Positions 62,836-64,000 of a stretch of DNA of 64,000 bases are shown here, piece after piece. How positions within the stretch are numbered: position 1 is the stretch's first letter; every line of letters begins with the position of its first letter. The notes beneath the pieces were generated by a model. That model was given only the letters and a program-made list of their open reading frames with translations. It had not been told where the DNA came from and made no database searches. The stretch comes from Erythrobacter sp. (lineage in GTDB: Bacteria; Pseudomonadota; Alphaproteobacteria; Sphingomonadales; Sphingomonadaceae), in NCBI RefSeq assembly GCF_024305245.1, contig NZ_JAMWYX010000003.1, forward strand, positions 248,001 through 312,000, written 5' to 3'. Made by a program: the position numbers and the translations under genes.

Positions 62836-64000
62836 ATGACGGAAAAACCGCGTCTTTCGCTGCTGCGAATCGTCGAAATGAACATCGGCTTCTTCGGCCT
62901 GCAGTTCAGCTTCGGTCTGCAACAGGCCAACATGGGGCCGATCTATGGCTTCCTTGGCGCTGACGAGGCGACCATGCCGCTGTTGTGGCTGGCAGGGCCG
63001 ATGACCGGCCTGATCATCCAGCCGATCGTCGGCGCTATGAGTGATCGCACCAACACGCGGCTGGGCCGCCGCACGCCCTATTTCCTCATCGGCGCGATGA
63101 TCTGCACATTGAGCCTGTTCGCCATGCCCTATTCCAGCACGCTGTGGATGGCCGCTTCGCTCCTGTGGATACTCGATGCGGGCAACAACATCACGATGGA
63201 ACCTTACCGCGCCTATGTCGCCGATCGGCTGGCGGCAGATCAGCGTTCGACCGGGTTCCTCACCCAGAGCGCGTTTACCGGTCTTGCCCAGACGCTATCC
63301 TATCTCGCGCCCAGTCTGCTCACGGCATTTATCGCGCGCGATGTGCTGGACGCCAACGGCATTCCGGTGATCGTGCGGATCGCCTTCGTCATCGGTGCGA
63401 TCCTGTCGATCTCCACTATCGTTTGGTCGGTATTCCGGGTGCCGGAACTGCCCCTTACCGATGCGGAGTGCGCCGATCTGGAGGACAAGCCGCTCACCGC
63501 GCGAGCGACCTTCGCTGAAATCGGCGACGCGATCCGCTCCATGCCGCGCCCGATGAAGCAGTTGGCGGCGGCCATGCTGTGTCAGTGGTATGCGATGTTC
63601 GCGTACTGGCAGTACATTACCTTTGCCGTGGGCCGCAGCATTTATGACACCAGCAATCCGTCGAGCACCGCGTTTCGCGAAGCGACGCTGACCACCCAGC
63701 AGGCGGGGGCGCTGTATAATTTCATCGCTTTTCTGGGTGCCTTGGCTCTGATCCCGGTCGTCGCGCGGTTCGGCGCGCGGCATGTTCATGCGGCGTGCCT
63801 TGCCGCCTCGGGTGCGGCCATGCTGATGATCCCGGGGGCCAGCACCCCTGCGGCATTATTTGTGCTGATGCTGGGCATCGGCATCGGCTGGGCGGGTATG
63901 ATGGGCAACACATACGTGATGCTGGCCGATTGCATCCCGCCGCAGCGCAACGGCATCTACATGGGCATCTTCAATCTGTTCATCGTCATCCCGATGCTGA
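62836..64000 (+). CDS. MFS sugar transporter (GPH/sucrose type), 3' truncated
   Basis: The frame opens at ATG 62836 (an in-frame ATG at 62821 is possible) and runs off the window after 388 residues. It has the family start MTEKPRLSLLRIVEMNIGFFGLQFSFGLQ, the R-x-GRR-x-P cytoplasmic loop (TNTRLGRRTPYFLIG), GNNITMEPYRAYVAD and further helices ending ...NGIYMGIFNLFIVIPML. It is like the sucrose/maltose transporters of SuxC type. It is divergent from the TonB receptor behind shared LacI sites, so it should move the same sugar across the inner membrane. Confidence 0.9.
   Translation, partial: MTEKPRLSLLRIVEMNIGFFGLQFSFGLQQANMGPIYGFLGADEATMPLLWLAGPMTGLIIQPIVGAMSDRTNTRLGRRTPYFLIGAMICTLSLFAMPYSSTLWMAASLLWILDAGNNITMEPYRAYVADRLAADQRSTGFLTQSAFTGLAQTLSYLAPSLLTAFIARDVLDANGIPVIVRIAFVIGAILSISTIVWSVFRVPELPLTDAECADLEDKPLTARATFAEIGDAIRSMPRPMKQLAAAMLCQWYAMFAYWQYITFAVGRSIYDTSNPSSTAFREATLTTQQAGALYNFIAFLGALALIPVVARFGARHVHAACLAASGAAMLMIPGASTPAALFVLMLGIGIGWAGMMGNTYVMLADCIPPQRNGIYMGIFNLFIVIPML

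Overview
The window is high-GC, gene-dense DNA from an alphaproteobacterium. It is most likely a member of the Sphingomonadales close to Erythrobacter, Porphyrobacter or Altererythrobacter. The evidence is the cell-cycle regulator GcrA, the aroQ-accB-accC order, a gene-transfer-agent type holin, three large TonB-dependent receptors, a WalW-type polysaccharide deacetylase and intergenic repeats typical of this group. No prophage, insertion sequence, rRNA or CRISPR array is visible. The genus assignment is inference; gene identities rest on motifs read in the translations.

Layout. 1-3.9 kb is a copper-resistance unit: 5'-truncated periplasmic metal sensor, ECF sigma factor, CopA oxidase, CopB and CopC. 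3.98-4.15 kb holds tRNA-Pro(TGG) and a CAT-anticodon tRNA, both on the minus strand. 4.2-7.1 kb is a deacetylase and a soluble histidine kinase. 7.4-10 kb holds an Lrp regulator, a GFA-family protein, a small unknown and a type II NADH dehydrogenase. 10.1-12.6 kb is aroQ-accB-accC. 12.7-17.3 kb holds an unknown membrane protein, the holin, a CitE-like lyase, a TonB receptor and SufE.

17.4-22.7 kb is the most unusual region. It is an expanded phage-shock (Psp) locus in which pspF is divergent from a ten-gene, tightly overlapping operon behind a near-consensus sigma-54 promoter. The operon starts with an unknown 61-aa membrane peptide and continues with pspA, pspB and pspC. Five further small membrane proteins follow, and they repeat the PspB-like tail module (R-[VIL]-x-x-[VL]-E-R-[IL]-[VA]-[TS]-D ... 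E-I-x-A-L-R). A 58-aa membrane peptide ends the operon. PspC and an in-frame extension upstream of PspA carry parts of the same module.

23.3-37.3 kb is the ribosome/translation cluster rimP-nusA-ylxR-infB-thioesterase-rbfA ... truB-rpsO-pnp. It is interrupted by YceI, thymidine kinase, an M50 protease and GlpD. 37.3-43.2 kb holds a spermidine-synthase-like protein, a diguanylate cyclase, a DUF481 protein, gcrA, an ABC-2 permease, hspQ and tRNA-Ser(CGA). 43.4-46.6 kb holds an HPP-CBS protein, a cupin and a nitric-oxide locus (nsrR divergent from a group III truncated haemoglobin). 46.6-47.7 kb is a less GC-rich accessory patch. 47.8-51.3 kb is an iron-uptake pair (siderophore receptor plus PepSY protein) behind a Fur-like palindrome. 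51.4-53.8 kb is a sodium/proton antiporter fused in frame to an OmpA-type lipoprotein. 54.2-58.0 kb is a DUF4173 membrane protein with a response regulator and histidine kinase. 58.1 kb to the end is a sucrose locus (fructokinase, GH68 enzyme, TonB receptor, divergent sugar transporter) controlled by two LacI-type operators; the transporter runs off the window.
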